This document shows positions 54,543 through 63,991 of a DNA stretch of 64,000 nt, in pieces. This DNA comes from DAIMZI01 sp036734025 (GTDB taxonomy: Bacteria > Pseudomonadota > Alphaproteobacteria > Rhizobiales > Rhodomicrobiaceae). The stretch is from the NCBI GenBank assembly GCA_036734025.1, contig DAIMZI010000007.1:1-64000 (forward strand). Reading direction: 5' to 3'. Under the pieces are notes generated by a model. It searched no databases. It saw only the letters and a program-made list of their open reading frames with translations, and was not told the origin of the DNA. Positions within the stretch are counted from its first letter, which is position 1, and the number at the start of each line of letters is the position of its first letter. The position numbers and the translations under genes were made by a program.

Positions 54543-55046
54543 ATGAGTAACTTCGACCAAAAGCCAATCCTCAAGACGACAAGCAAGGTGACTACCAGCG
54601 CAACGACTCAGCCGAGCCCGGCCTCGCCAGGCGCACCGATGGCAGGCCCCGGCGCAGTGGCCCCGCGCGGCCCCGGCATGCGCACCGGCGATCGCGTCGC
54701 GCCTTCGATCATCGGCGAGGATCTCGCGATAGCGGGTAACGTCATCTCCAAGGGCGAAGTGCAGGTGGACGGCCAGATCCAGGGAGACGTGCATTGCGCG
54801 TCCCTGATCGTCAATGAAAAGGCCGAGATCACGGGCGGTATCGTCGCCGAGGATGTCGTCGTGCGTGGCCGCGTCATGGGTTCCATTCGCGGCGTGCGCG
54901 TGACCTTGCAGGCCAGTTCGCATGTCGAAGGCGATGTCTTTCACAAGTCTCTCGCCATCGAACAGGGTGCGTTCTTTGAAGGCAAGTCGCGCCGCGACGA
55001 AGACCCGATCGCCAGTGCGCCCAAGCTGGAAATGCCACAGATCTGA
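54543..55046 (+). CDS. Bactofilin family protein
   Basis: The 167-residue polymer-forming cytoskeletal protein has a Pro/Thr/Ala-rich N-terminal tail (about 1-55) and a central right-handed beta-helix. Repeats there include SIIGEDLAIAGNVISKGEVQ, VDGQIQGDVHCASLIVNEKA and EITGGIVAEDVVVRGRVMG. A short C-terminal tail follows. Bactofilins direct cell-shape and wall-synthesis complexes. The ATG at 54543 follows AGAGAG. It lies downstream of glmM with no tight linkage. Confidence 0.93.
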   Translation: MSNFDQKPILKTTSKVTTSATTQPSPASPGAPMAGPGAVAPRGPGMRTGDRVAPSIIGEDLAIAGNVISKGEVQVDGQIQGDVHCASLIVNEKAEITGGIVAEDVVVRGRVMGSIRGVRVTLQASSHVEGDVFHKSLAIEQGAFFEGKSRRDEDPIASAPKLEMPQI

Positions 55047-55160
55047 TGCTGCTTGCGCTGGCGCGGCCCGGTGCCGCGCCCTCGGGCGGGTAAAAATCGT
55101 CACCGGGATCAGCGCCGGGCCGAAAACGGCTTGGTACTGGTCTCTTGCCGGCTGCCAGCC

Positions 55161-55484
55161 TCACAGCTGGCCGAGACGGCTCAGGACGTCGCGCGGGATC
55201 TTGTACTGGTGGATGATCTGTTTTTCATCGCGAAAGCCCGCAAGCTCGCGCTGGATAAAAAATTCCCAGACCGCGCGCGCAGCCTGACGCAGCAGGGCCT
55301 CGCGCGCATCGGCCGAGCCGCCCGTCTCGTCGTGTTCGCGCAGGCGCTCAAGCGCAGCGTCCACACGTTCGCTGAGCCGGGCGAGCGTGGCGGCCTTCTC
55401 TGCCAGCAACTCATGCTCCAGCCGCTCGGCCCCGCTTTCGGCCAGCCGGTCGGCGCGCCGGATCAGGTCCTTTTCCGCACCCAT
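55161..55484 (-). CDS. DUF6665-like small helical protein
   Basis: This protein of about 107 residues is helical and charged. It has RLEHELLAEKAATLARLSER, VDAALERLREHDE and VWEFFIQRELAGFRDEKQII, ending in YKIPRDVLSRLG. That C-terminus (VW.F..QRE..G.RD...) resembles proteins annotated DUF6665. The start is uncertain; 55484 (MGAEKDLIRR) avoids overlap with the DNA ligase, but an ATG at 55571 is open too. It lies directly downstream of the ligase. Confidence 0.65.
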   Translation of the reverse strand: MGAEKDLIRRADRLAESGAERLEHELLAEKAATLARLSERVDAALERLREHDETGGSADAREALLRQAARAVWEFFIQRELAGFRDEKQIIHQYKIPRDVLSRLGQL

Positions 55485-55574
55485 GCCTTCAACCCTCAAG
55501 TCTCGTATCAAGCCGGCGCACACTGCCCCAGCCGAAAAGAAATTCTCGCGCCCGCCTGATAAACCGGACATATA

Positions 55575-57170
55575 TCATCGCACATGCGCTTCCAGCGCCG
55601 CCAGACTGTCGGCTTCAGCCGCCGGCTTGTCCCATCTTATACGGCTGATCCGTGGAAACCGCATCGCCAGCCCCGATTTGTGCCGGCCAGACCTGTGCAC
55701 CGCATCGAACGCCACCTCGAACACCAGCGCCTTGGCCACCTCACGCACCGGGCCGAACCGCCCGACCGTATTGTTGCGCACCCATTTGTCGATCTCGCGC
55801 AGCTCCTCGTCGGTGAAGCCGAAATAGGCCTTGCCCACCGGCAGCAGTTCCTCGCCGCGCCACAGGCCGAACGTGTAGTCGGAATAAAATGACGAGCGTT
55901 TGCCATGGCCGCGCTGGGCATACATCAGCACGGCATCGACCAGGCGCGGATCGCGCTTCCATTTGTACCACAACCCCTTTGGCCGGCCGGCAACATAGGT
56001 GCTGTCGCGGCGCTTGATCATCAACCCCTCGATCAGGTGCGCCGGCGTCCCGGCTGTGGTCTCATCGCCGGCTGCCGAGCGCAAGGCGCCAAGTTCGTCA
56101 GCAGAGCAGAAGGAAAGAGTGTGCGACAGGCTCATGGCCGGCGGGCGCGTCGCGCCGAACCAGTCGCAAAGCCGCGACCTGCGCTCATCAAGCGGCAGCG
56201 CGCGCAAGTCCTCATCGCCCAGCTTCAGCATGTCATAGACGATCAGATGGCCAGGCAGTTCGCTGATCAGCGCCTTGCCGGGCCGTTTGCGGTTCAGCCG
56301 CTTCTGCAGGTCGTTGAAGCTGCCGAGCCGTCCATCGCGCAGCACCAGCAATTCGCCGTCCAGAACGCCGAGAAATCCGGCCTGCTCGATCACATCGGGG
56401 AAGGCGGCGCTGATATCATCGCCCGTGCGCGAGAACAGTGCACGCCCCGCTGCCGCGCTGACAAGCTGGACACGCACGCCATCATATTTCCACTCGGCCT
56501 GATGAGTCTGCGGGCTGATCTGGTCAAGGTCGCGCTCGTCCAGCGGATGCGCCAGCATGACCGGATGAAAGATCACCGCATCGCCGATGTCCGGCTTGGG
56601 CGCGCGCCCCTCCAGCCAGGCGAACAGCGGCCGATAGGGCGGCTCCAGCCCGTGCCAGACTTCCTCGATTTCCGCCACGTCGACCTTGCCATAGGCGGCC
56701 AGGATCTGCTTCAGGAACCGCGCCGAAACGCCGATCCGCAGGCCCCGCGTGCCGAGCTTGAGCAGCGCCCAGCGCTCGGCAGGCGTTGCATTGTCGAGCA
56801 GCAGGCCGAGATAATCACCGATTTCGGCTTTCGGCAGGCTGGCGAAACGCTCCACCACTTCATGCAGCGGCGGCAGGGCGTTCAGCCTCGGCGTGTCGCC
56901 GCGCGGCCACAGATGCGCAACGGTCTCGGAAAGTTCGCCGACATAATCATAAGACATATCGAACAGAACGGGATCGGTGCGCGCCTTGATCAGATCGCGC
57001 ACCAGCGCGCTCTTGAAAAAGTCAAAACGCAATTCGCCGGCGATCGCCGCCACCGCCCAGCCGCGGTCTGGATCGGGCGTGCGCGCCAGATAGTCCTGGA
57101 TCAGCGCGGCCTTGTCGCGGTTGGCATAGGTGAAGAACAGCCGGTCGAGCAGCCGAGCGAAATCATGCAT
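55575..57170 (-). CDS. ATP-dependent DNA ligase, cisplatin-damage/LigC-associated type
   Basis: The 531-residue ligase seals nicks using ATP. An N-terminal helical DNA-binding domain (about 1-190) precedes the adenylation domain with Lys228 in EWKYDGVRVQL. Motifs GELLVLRDGRLGSFNDLQKRL, IEGLMIKRRDS and WYKWKRDP follow, and an OB-fold domain ends it. This branch is encoded with an exonuclease, an Lhr-like helicase and a phosphoesterase; all four are here. The exonuclease ends 16 bases upstream, so the two are co-transcribed. Confidence 0.93.
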   Translation of the reverse strand: MHDFARLLDRLFFTYANRDKAALIQDYLARTPDPDRGWAVAAIAGELRFDFFKSALVRDLIKARTDPVLFDMSYDYVGELSETVAHLWPRGDTPRLNALPPLHEVVERFASLPKAEIGDYLGLLLDNATPAERWALLKLGTRGLRIGVSARFLKQILAAYGKVDVAEIEEVWHGLEPPYRPLFAWLEGRAPKPDIGDAVIFHPVMLAHPLDERDLDQISPQTHQAEWKYDGVRVQLVSAAAGRALFSRTGDDISAAFPDVIEQAGFLGVLDGELLVLRDGRLGSFNDLQKRLNRKRPGKALISELPGHLIVYDMLKLGDEDLRALPLDERRSRLCDWFGATRPPAMSLSHTLSFCSADELGALRSAAGDETTAGTPAHLIEGLMIKRRDSTYVAGRPKGLWYKWKRDPRLVDAVLMYAQRGHGKRSSFYSDYTFGLWRGEELLPVGKAYFGFTDEELREIDKWVRNNTVGRFGPVREVAKALVFEVAFDAVHRSGRHKSGLAMRFPRISRIRWDKPAAEADSLAALEAHVR

Positions 57171-57185
57171 CAGGCGTCTTTCCCG

Positions 57186-58175
57186 TCAGGCATGGGCATC
57201 CTCGTCATACCCAAGCAATGAAAGCGCCTGGGCCTTCAGCCCGTTCTGGCGCAACTGATGGACCAGCGCATCCTCTCGCCCATGCGTCACCCACACCTCC
57301 CGAGCGCAGACCTCGCTGATGGTTGCCAGCAGATCATCCCAGTCGCAATGATCCGACAGGATGATCGGCAACTCGACCCGGCGCTGCTTGGCCCGCGCGC
57401 GGATCTGCATCCAGCCCGAGGCCATTGCCGTCACCACATCGGGCAGACGCCGCGACCAGCGATCGGTGAGCGCGCCGGGGGGACACAGCACGATCTCACC
57501 GCGCAAGTCCTCGCGCGCCACCGACGACACCGGCGCCAGCGGCCCCAGCGCGATGCCGCGGCGCTCATAAAGCTCGCAAAGCCTCACGAGGGCGCCGTGC
57601 AGATAGATCGGCCGGTCATGACCGGCGTCGCGCAAGCAGCGGATCAGCCGCTGGCATTTTCCCAGCGCATAGACGCCGACCGCATGGCAGCGGTGAGGGA
57701 ACTGGCGCAGTGAGGTGATCAGCTTGTCGATCTCGCCGTCAACGGGCGGCGAGCGAAAGACCGGCAGGCCGAACGTGGCTTCGGTGACGAAGACATCGCA
57801 CGCCACCGGCTCGAACGGCGCGCAGGTGGGGTCCGGCGCGCGTTTGAAATCGCCCGAGACGACAAGACGCGAACCCTCATATTCCAGAAGGATCTGCGCG
57901 CTGCCAAGAATGTGGCCAGCGGGGTGAAAGCTGATCCTGACGCCGCTGGTGTGCGTAAATTCGCCGTATCTCATGGCAATCGTCGTCTGAGCAAACTCGG
58001 GCGAGTTACGGCACGCCATGATATCCAGTGTCTCGGGCGTCGCCATGACACAGGTATGGCCGGCGCGGGCATGATCGGCATGGCCGTGGGTTATCAGCGC
58101 GTGTCGCACCGGGCGCACGGGGTCGATATACAGGCTGGCGGGCCGGCAATAGAGGCCTTCGGGCCGCACTTCCAT
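57186..58175 (-). CDS. Ligase-associated DNA exonuclease (metallo-beta-lactamase fold)
   Basis: The 329-residue nuclease has the HxHxDH motif ITHGHADHARAGH and further ligands in HPAGHILGSAQ. SDHCDWDDLL near the C-terminus recalls the beta-CASP fold of mRNA 3'-end processing nucleases. Ligase-associated members act with this ligase. The ATG at 58175 is preferred over one at 58238 because the latter overlaps the divergent helicase gene. The ribosome site is weak. Confidence 0.9.
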   Translation of the reverse strand: MEVRPEGLYCRPASLYIDPVRPVRHALITHGHADHARAGHTCVMATPETLDIMACRNSPEFAQTTIAMRYGEFTHTSGVRISFHPAGHILGSAQILLEYEGSRLVVSGDFKRAPDPTCAPFEPVACDVFVTEATFGLPVFRSPPVDGEIDKLITSLRQFPHRCHAVGVYALGKCQRLIRCLRDAGHDRPIYLHGALVRLCELYERRGIALGPLAPVSSVAREDLRGEIVLCPPGALTDRWSRRLPDVVTAMASGWMQIRARAKQRRVELPIILSDHCDWDDLLATISEVCAREVWVTHGREDALVHQLRQNGLKAQALSLLGYDEDAHA

Positions 58176-58231
58176 CCATGTGTTCGGGTGACTGGACACG
58201 ATTGACTCAGCTTGATTTTCCCAGAGGTTCG

Positions 58232-60703
58232 ATGACACGGGCTCAGACCGAACCAGCCTATGAGATACCCGACAAGGTCATGCGCTGGTTCACTGCCCGT
58301 GGCTGGACGATACACGATCACCAGCGCGCCATGCTAAGGGCCTTCGCGTTGCAGCGCTCGACGCTGCTGGTGGCGCCGACGGGCGGCGGCAAGACGCTGG
58401 CCGGGCTGCTGCCCTCGCTGATCGACATCGCCGCAACGCGCACCGATATGCTGCACACGCTTTATATCTCACCGCTGAAGGCGCTGACCAACGATATCCA
58501 GCGCAATCTGATGCGCCCGATCGCCGAGATGGAGCTTGAGGTCAGTGTCGAAAGCCGCACCGGCGACACGCCCGCCCACAAGCGCCAGCGCCAGCGCCGC
58601 ACGCCCCCGAACATTCTGCTGACCACGCCCGAATCGCTGATGCTGATGCTGTCCTACACCGATGCGCCGCGCCTGTTTGGCGGGCTGCGCGCGGTGGTGG
58701 TCGATGAAGCCCACAGTTTCGCCCACACCAAGCGTGGCGACTTCACCGCGCTGGCGCTGGCGCGGCTGCGGGCGCTGAGCCCGGACCATGTGCGCTTTGG
58801 CCTGTCGGCGACCGTGGCGCAGCCGGCTGAACTGGCCGCGTGGCTGGGCGCGACCGGCACGCCGGCTGAAACCTTCATTGCCAGCGCGCCGGTCAGGCCG
58901 GATATCTCGGTGCTGGAGGCCAGCGCGCCGCTGCCTTATGGCGGCTTCATGGCGCGCTATGCCATCCCGGAAATCTATGCCGCGATCCGCGCGGCCCGCA
59001 CCTCGCTGATCTTCGTCAACACGCGCGCCCAGGCCGAACTGCTGCTTCAGCTCTTGTGGGAAGTGAACGAGGAGGGGCTGGAGATCACGCTTTATCATGG
59101 TTCGCTGGCGCGCGAGCAGCGGCGCAAGACCGAGGCGATGATGGCGGCCGGCGCCTTGCGCGCGGTGGTGGCCACATCGGCGCTGGAACTGGGCATCGAC
59201 TGGGGCGATGTCGATCTTGTGATCCATGTTGGCGCGCCGAAGGGCGTCAGCCGCCTGCTGCAACGCATCGGGCGCTCCAATCACCGGCTGAACGAGCCGA
59301 GCCGCGCGCTGCTGGTGCCGACCAACCGTTTCGAAATGCTGGAATGTCTGGCGGCGCTGAAGGCCATCGAGCTTGGCGAACTCGATGATGTGGAGCGCCC
59401 GGCGCCCTCGCTCGACGTCGTCATCCAGTATATTCTCAATTGCGCGTGTTCGGCCCCGCTCGACCCTGAAAGCCTGCATGCGCAGATATGCTCCGCGCCG
59501 CCTTATGCAGGGCTGGACCGGGCAATGTTCGAGAGGCTCTTGCGCTTTGCCGTGGATGGCGGCTCGGTGCTGCGCCAGTATGACCGGTATCGCCGGCTCA
59601 AGCCGGACGACAACGGACTGTGGCAGCTGGCATCGCCGGCCGTGGCGCGGCGGCATCGCCAGAACATCGGCACCATCGTCGAGGCGGCCCGGCTGCGCGT
59701 CAAAAAGATGTACGGGCCAAAGACCGGGCGCATTCTCGGCGAGATCGAGGAATATTTCGCTCAAGGTCTGACCCCCGGCGATACGTTCCTGTTTGCCGGC
59801 GAGGTGCTCAGCTTCGAGCGCGTGCGCGAGATGACCCTTGAGGCCAGGCCAAGCGGGTCGGGCGTACCCAAGATCCCGAGCTATGTCGGCGGTCAGATGC
59901 CGCTTTCCACCTATCTGGCGGACGGCGTGCGCGCGGTGCTGGCCAATCCCGATGGATGGAGCCGGCTGCCGCCGCTGGTGCGCGAGTGGCTGGACCTTCA
60001 GGCGCGGTTCTCGCTGATCCCGGATGGCAGCACCATGATGATCGAGCATTTCCCACGTCACGGCATGCGCCATACTGTGTTCTACACTTTCGAGGGGCGG
60101 CGCGCCAACCAGACGCTCGGCATGCTGATCACCCGGCGCATGGAACGCATGGGGCTGAAGCCCATCAGCTTCGTGATCTCCGATTATGGACTGGCTATCA
60201 CCGGGCTCGAGCGGATCGGCGCGGAAGATGTCGGCGCATTCCTGTCGCCCGACATACTGGGCGATGAGCTGGAGGAATGGGTCGCCGACTCGCCCATGCT
60301 GAAGCGCGCCTTCAGGCAGGTGGCGACCGTCGCCGGTCTGACCGAACAGTCCCATGCCGGCGAGCGGCGGAGCATGAAACAGGTGACGTTCAGCACCGAC
60401 CTGATCTATGACGTGCTGCGCCGCCACGAACCTGACCATGTGCTGTTGCAGGTCACGCGGCGCGAGGCCGAACAGGAACTCCTCGATCTTCAGCGTCTGT
60501 CGCGCATGCTGACACGTTTCAATGGCCGCTGGCGGCTGCAGGACCTGAGGCGGCCATCGCCGCTGTCCATTCCGATGCTCATGCAGGTGAGGGCCGATCA
60601 GGTTCGCGGGGAGGGCATCGAAGCCTTGCTGGCCCAGGGCGGGCTACATGATGAGGCAGAGCAGATCATGGAGGATGCGCGTGCCGCGCTGGAGCAAAGC
60701 TGA
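58232..60703 (+). CDS. Ligase-associated DEXH-box helicase (Lhr type)
   Basis: The 823-residue superfamily-2 helicase has Walker A APTGGGKTLAGLL (about 47), VVDEAHSFAHTKRGDF (motif II DEAH), SATVAQP and the RecA-like domain 2 with ATSALELGIDWGDVDLVIHVG and QRIGRSNHRL. C-terminal domains extend to about 820. It is the divergent partner of the exonuclease/ligase. The ATG at 58232 has AGAGG 4-5 bases upstream; a longer frame from 58178 would overlap the exonuclease start. Confidence 0.93.
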   Translation: MTRAQTEPAYEIPDKVMRWFTARGWTIHDHQRAMLRAFALQRSTLLVAPTGGGKTLAGLLPSLIDIAATRTDMLHTLYISPLKALTNDIQRNLMRPIAEMELEVSVESRTGDTPAHKRQRQRRTPPNILLTTPESLMLMLSYTDAPRLFGGLRAVVVDEAHSFAHTKRGDFTALALARLRALSPDHVRFGLSATVAQPAELAAWLGATGTPAETFIASAPVRPDISVLEASAPLPYGGFMARYAIPEIYAAIRAARTSLIFVNTRAQAELLLQLLWEVNEEGLEITLYHGSLAREQRRKTEAMMAAGALRAVVATSALELGIDWGDVDLVIHVGAPKGVSRLLQRIGRSNHRLNEPSRALLVPTNRFEMLECLAALKAIELGELDDVERPAPSLDVVIQYILNCACSAPLDPESLHAQICSAPPYAGLDRAMFERLLRFAVDGGSVLRQYDRYRRLKPDDNGLWQLASPAVARRHRQNIGTIVEAARLRVKKMYGPKTGRILGEIEEYFAQGLTPGDTFLFAGEVLSFERVREMTLEARPSGSGVPKIPSYVGGQMPLSTYLADGVRAVLANPDGWSRLPPLVREWLDLQARFSLIPDGSTMMIEHFPRHGMRHTVFYTFEGRRANQTLGMLITRRMERMGLKPISFVISDYGLAITGLERIGAEDVGAFLSPDILGDELEEWVADSPMLKRAFRQVATVAGLTEQSHAGERRSMKQVTFSTDLIYDVLRRHEPDHVLLQVTRREAEQELLDLQRLSRMLTRFNGRWRLQDLRRPSPLSIPMLMQVRADQVRGEGIEALLAQGGLHDEAEQIMEDARAALEQS

Positions 60704-61379
60704 AGCGGACCGCACCCGGCTGGATATCACCTTTGCCGGCACATGCCTGACGCTTGATGGCAGCGGCGCGCTCTATCTCGCCGACAGCCGCACGCTGGTC
60801 GTGTCCGATCTGCATCTGGAAAAAGGTTCGTTCTATGCGGCACGCGGTGTCCCGGTACCCGTTTGCGACACGCGCGAAACGCTGGCGCGCCTGAGCGCTG
60901 TCATCCGCGCCTATGAGCCGCGGCGAGTGATCTGCCTCGGCGACAGTTTCCATGATGCGAATGCGGGCTTGCGCATGGCCGGCGATGACCTGCGCTCGGT
61001 TCATGAGATGGCACGATGTGTCGCGGACTGGGTGTGGATTGCCGGGAACCATGACCCGCAGCCGCCGGCGCATCTGCCGGGCCGGTTTTCGCACGATGCG
61101 CGGATCGGGCGGCTGATCTTGCGCCATCAGCCCGGGCCTGATCCGGACTCAAGTCAGATCATTGGCCATTATCATCCCAAGGCCAAAGTGAGGCTGCGTG
61201 GCCAGAAGCTGAGCGGACGCTGTTTCGCTGCCGGTGGCCGGGTGCTGGTGATGCCGTCTTTCGGGGCGTATGCGGGCGGGCTTGAAGTCGCAGACGCGTC
61301 GCCCTGGCCAGAACTTCTGGGCGATGAGCGGGCAGTCTATCTGCTGTTTCGCAACCAGGTATGGCCGTTGCGGCAGTGA
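60681..61379 (+). CDS. pdeM: Ligase-associated phosphoesterase/endonuclease PdeM
   Basis: The 232-residue calcineurin-like metallophosphoesterase has SDLHLEKGSFYAARGVPVP, ICLGDSFHD, IAGNHDPQ and IIGHYHPKAKV. These four motifs bind the two metals. The start is taken as GTG at 60681, because GGAGG at 60670-60674 is six bases upstream; the ATG at 60675 touches the GGAGG itself and is less likely. It overlaps the helicase gene by 23 bases and completes the four-gene cassette. Confidence 0.9.
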   Translation: MPRWSKAEADRTRLDITFAGTCLTLDGSGALYLADSRTLVVSDLHLEKGSFYAARGVPVPVCDTRETLARLSAVIRAYEPRRVICLGDSFHDANAGLRMAGDDLRSVHEMARCVADWVWIAGNHDPQPPAHLPGRFSHDARIGRLILRHQPGPDPDSSQIIGHYHPKAKVRLRGQKLSGRCFAAGGRVLVMPSFGAYAGGLEVADASPWPELLGDERAVYLLFRNQVWPLRQ

Positions 61380-61432
61380 TCCGCCCGGCGCAGTGCGGCG
61401 TCGGGCGGAGTGCTTGTGCGCGTTTCGGCCGC

Positions 61433-62008
61433 TCAGGCGGCCGGCATCGTCATCTTCGGCAGGTCGAGGACCGCCATCATGAAGCCATTGCCGTCTTCCA
61501 GCGCTTCGCTCCATAGCGAAACATAAGTCGGCACACCGGGCACCACGCGCCCGACCACATCGCCATGGTCGAATTGCAGCACCGCATCATATTTCTTGGC
61601 GATGCGCTGCATCTTGCGGTTTTCCAGCAGGCAGTTCATGTAGAGCCGGGTGATGCCGCGGTTGCGGGCCGAGCGAACGATACGCCCCAGCAATTCCGTG
61701 CCGATGCCTTTGTTTTGATAGCCGGGCTCCACGGAAAAGGCGGCCTCGGCCTTTGCACTCCAGCCGTCGCCTATCTGGCGCAATTCGGCCGCCGCGCGAA
61801 TATCGCCCTGTTCGAAATAGCCGTGGACGAGGCTTTTATATTCGTCGATGCGGCTGGCATAATCGCGGATGAACTCATCCTTGACGGGCATGCCGAAACG
61901 CAGCCTGCGGTTTTCCGCATCCAGCCTCAGCAGGTGGTCGCGGAACTTGTTGGTCTCCGACGGCCACAATTTGCGAAATGTTCCTCCCCAGAATTGAGAT
62001 CCAGTCAT
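61433..62008 (-). CDS. GNAT-family N-acetyltransferase
   Basis: The 191-residue acetyltransferase has the acetyl-CoA loop VEPGYQNKGIGTELLGRIVR (about 95-115) and the following helix RNRGITRLYMNCLLEN. The substrate cannot be inferred. GGGAGAGG precedes the ATG at 62008. It converges on pdeM. Confidence 0.88.
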   Translation of the reverse strand: MTGSQFWGGTFRKLWPSETNKFRDHLLRLDAENRRLRFGMPVKDEFIRDYASRIDEYKSLVHGYFEQGDIRAAAELRQIGDGWSAKAEAAFSVEPGYQNKGIGTELLGRIVRSARNRGITRLYMNCLLENRKMQRIAKKYDAVLQFDHGDVVGRVVPGVPTYVSLWSEALEDGNGFMMAVLDLPKMTMPAA

Positions 62009-63016
62009 GGGAACCTCTCCCGGGTTGTGCGCGCCTTGCTAGAGATTGCTGCGCGATTGGATAAGTCAGCAAGGCTTGCTTTTCGCGCCTGCGAAAGCCT
62101 CTTGCTGCACTGCATCATCTGGCAATGAATATGGCGTCGGCAAGACCCGATTGCCATGGTGGGGCAATTCGACGAGGAAAAATGGCGCATGGCAAACATG
62201 CGGTTTCTGCGCAGCTTGATTGCTGCCCGACGTCAGGGCGCCATCGTGAATGATTGGGATTACTTGTGGGGTGATGTCTATCGGAATCCAAAATTGGCCG
62301 GATCCCGATGGGGGTGAGGATCCGGCCGTTTTGGGCACTAGAGAGGGAGAGGACTGGGCAACGAAAACACCAGTTGATCTGACCGGATTTTCAATGCCGT
62401 GTCCCATACGAGATACTATACACAACGCATACGCAACAAAGCTTTGCGCAGCCGGCCTGAGCTTCACGCGTTAAGCGGACATGCCGCGTTATGGCGCAGC
62501 CGCTCCGGCCGCTGAGATGCAACCCTAGGAGATGGGACGCGGGGCTCTAATCGGCCCCTGACCGCGCGGCGGCCTTTACGCCCAATGACACGGAAGATGC
62601 ATCAGCGAACGAATTGAAGCCCGAAGGCTGGCCCAGCAACAGTGTTGTTGACGGGCATGCTGATGTTTGGTCTTTGTGTCATGTCAGCTTCGATCGCTGG
62701 GGGACGATCTCTGCCGTGTGCAGCAACATCGAACCTGGGTTGCAATCTCCAGATGTCTGCATCCTATACGCGAAACACGCTAAAGTGCAACCCATAATTT
62801 ATGCAATTACAGATTGTGGAAAACCCTCTGTACCCCGAAAGCCGCACCTGTCAGAATCCCATATCGCGGCGGGACTTGCCGACTTGAAGGGCCTTGGTGC
62901 CCGGACTACCTGACACCCAAAATAGGCAGGGGTGCCGCGCCGAATAGTTTCTTGTCTGATGTCGGCCGTGATCCACGGCCCCTGTTCAGCGCGATGATAA
63001 GATAGGCATAAAGTTC
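62009..63016. other. About 1 kb without a recognisable gene
   Basis: Short open frames on both strands here show no domain and poor codon structure. The stretch holds a strong hairpin at 62296-62332 (separate entry). A conserved RNA or a decayed gene cannot be excluded. Confidence 0.4.
62296..62332. terminator. Perfect 10-bp hairpin with U tract, bidirectional
   Basis: GGCCGGATCC (62296-62305) and GGATCCGGCC (62318-62327) are exact complements around a 12-base loop. TTTT follows on one side and AAA precedes it on the other. It resembles a rho-independent terminator in either direction, yet lies about 290 bases from the nearest gene. Confidence 0.7.
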
Positions 63017-63991
63017 ATGGTCTACTTGCAACTTGCTGCTGGGCTGATCCTGCTGGCGGTGTTCGGCGATGTGCTCGTGCGCGGTGCGGTCGGGGTTTCG
63101 CGCAAGCTTGGCATTCCGTCACTGGTCATCGGCCTGACGGTGGTGGCATTCGGGACCTCCGCGCCCGAACTTGTCGTGTCGCTGCAAGCGGCCCTGTCAG
63201 GTTCTCCGGGTATCGCGCTCGGCAATGTGGTCGGCAGCAATATCGCCAATGTCCTGCTTGCCCTCGGCCTGCCGGCAATATTCGTCGCCACACGCCTCGA
63301 TCAGGAGGGGCTCGACCGCAACACCTATTTCATGCTGGCGGTCAGCGTGCTTTTCGTGGGGCTATGCTTTTTCTCGCCGATGAATGTCTGGGACAGCATG
63401 TTGCTTCTCGGCCTGCTGCTGGTCTTCCTGTGGGATACCGCGCGCCGAGCGTTGCGCAGCAAATCTGCGGCTGTTGCCGGCGATGAGGATGTCAGCGCGC
63501 TGCCCGGCCCGGTATGGTTTTCCAGTCTCGGGCTGCTCATCGGGCTGGTCGGCTTGCCATTCGCCGCCAATATGACGGTCGACAGCGCGTCCATGGTTGC
63601 GCGCACATGGGGTGTCTCGGAGACCGCCATCGGCCTTACGGTGGTGGCCCTTGGCACGTCGCTGCCCGAGATCACGACGACCGTGCTTGCGGCCATTCGC
63701 GGTCATGGCGGTCTGGCGCTCGGCAATATCGTCGGAAGCAATGTGTTCAATCTGCTCGCCATAACCGGACTGACAGCCGCCGTCACGCCGCTGCCGATCC
63801 CGCGTGAACTCATCCTCATCGATGTATGGGTCATGCTCGCGGCCAGTATGGCGCTGCTGCCGTTTGTCATCTGGCACCTGAAGCTCGGCCGGCTGACCGG
63901 GGTCGTTTTCGTCTCGGCCTATGTCGGCTATATCTGGGTTATCTTCTCGTCCCAGAATCTGATCACGACGGCGAGCGCTTTCGGTCCTTGA
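63017..63991 (+). CDS. CaCA-family calcium/sodium antiporter (YrbG-like)
   Basis: The 324-residue inner-membrane exchanger has two homologous halves of about five helices each. The family alpha-repeats are clear: GLTVVAFGTSAPELVVSLQA...GNVVGSNIANV in the first half and GLTVVALGTSLPEITTTVLA...GNIVGSNVFNL in the second. The acidic Glu in each SAPE/SLPE is the ion site. It uses a sodium or proton gradient to move calcium. The window ends a few bases after the stop. Confidence 0.93.
   Translation: MVYLQLAAGLILLAVFGDVLVRGAVGVSRKLGIPSLVIGLTVVAFGTSAPELVVSLQAALSGSPGIALGNVVGSNIANVLLALGLPAIFVATRLDQEGLDRNTYFMLAVSVLFVGLCFFSPMNVWDSMLLLGLLLVFLWDTARRALRSKSAAVAGDEDVSALPGPVWFSSLGLLIGLVGLPFAANMTVDSASMVARTWGVSETAIGLTVVALGTSLPEITTTVLAAIRGHGGLALGNIVGSNVFNLLAITGLTAAVTPLPIPRELILIDVWVMLAASMALLPFVIWHLKLGRLTGVVFVSAYVGYIWVIFSSQNLITTASAFGP

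Noticed and set aside
58469..60439. 656-codon open frame antisense to the Lhr helicase
   Set aside because: Mirror of a real gene with no motif; no ribosome site or conserved domain.
62066..62467. 133-codon minus-strand open frame
   Set aside because: Random-looking composition, crosses a perfect terminator hairpin and has no domain.
62614..62913. 99-codon plus-strand open frame before the antiporter
   Set aside because: No ribosome site, no domain, and unusual codon mix.
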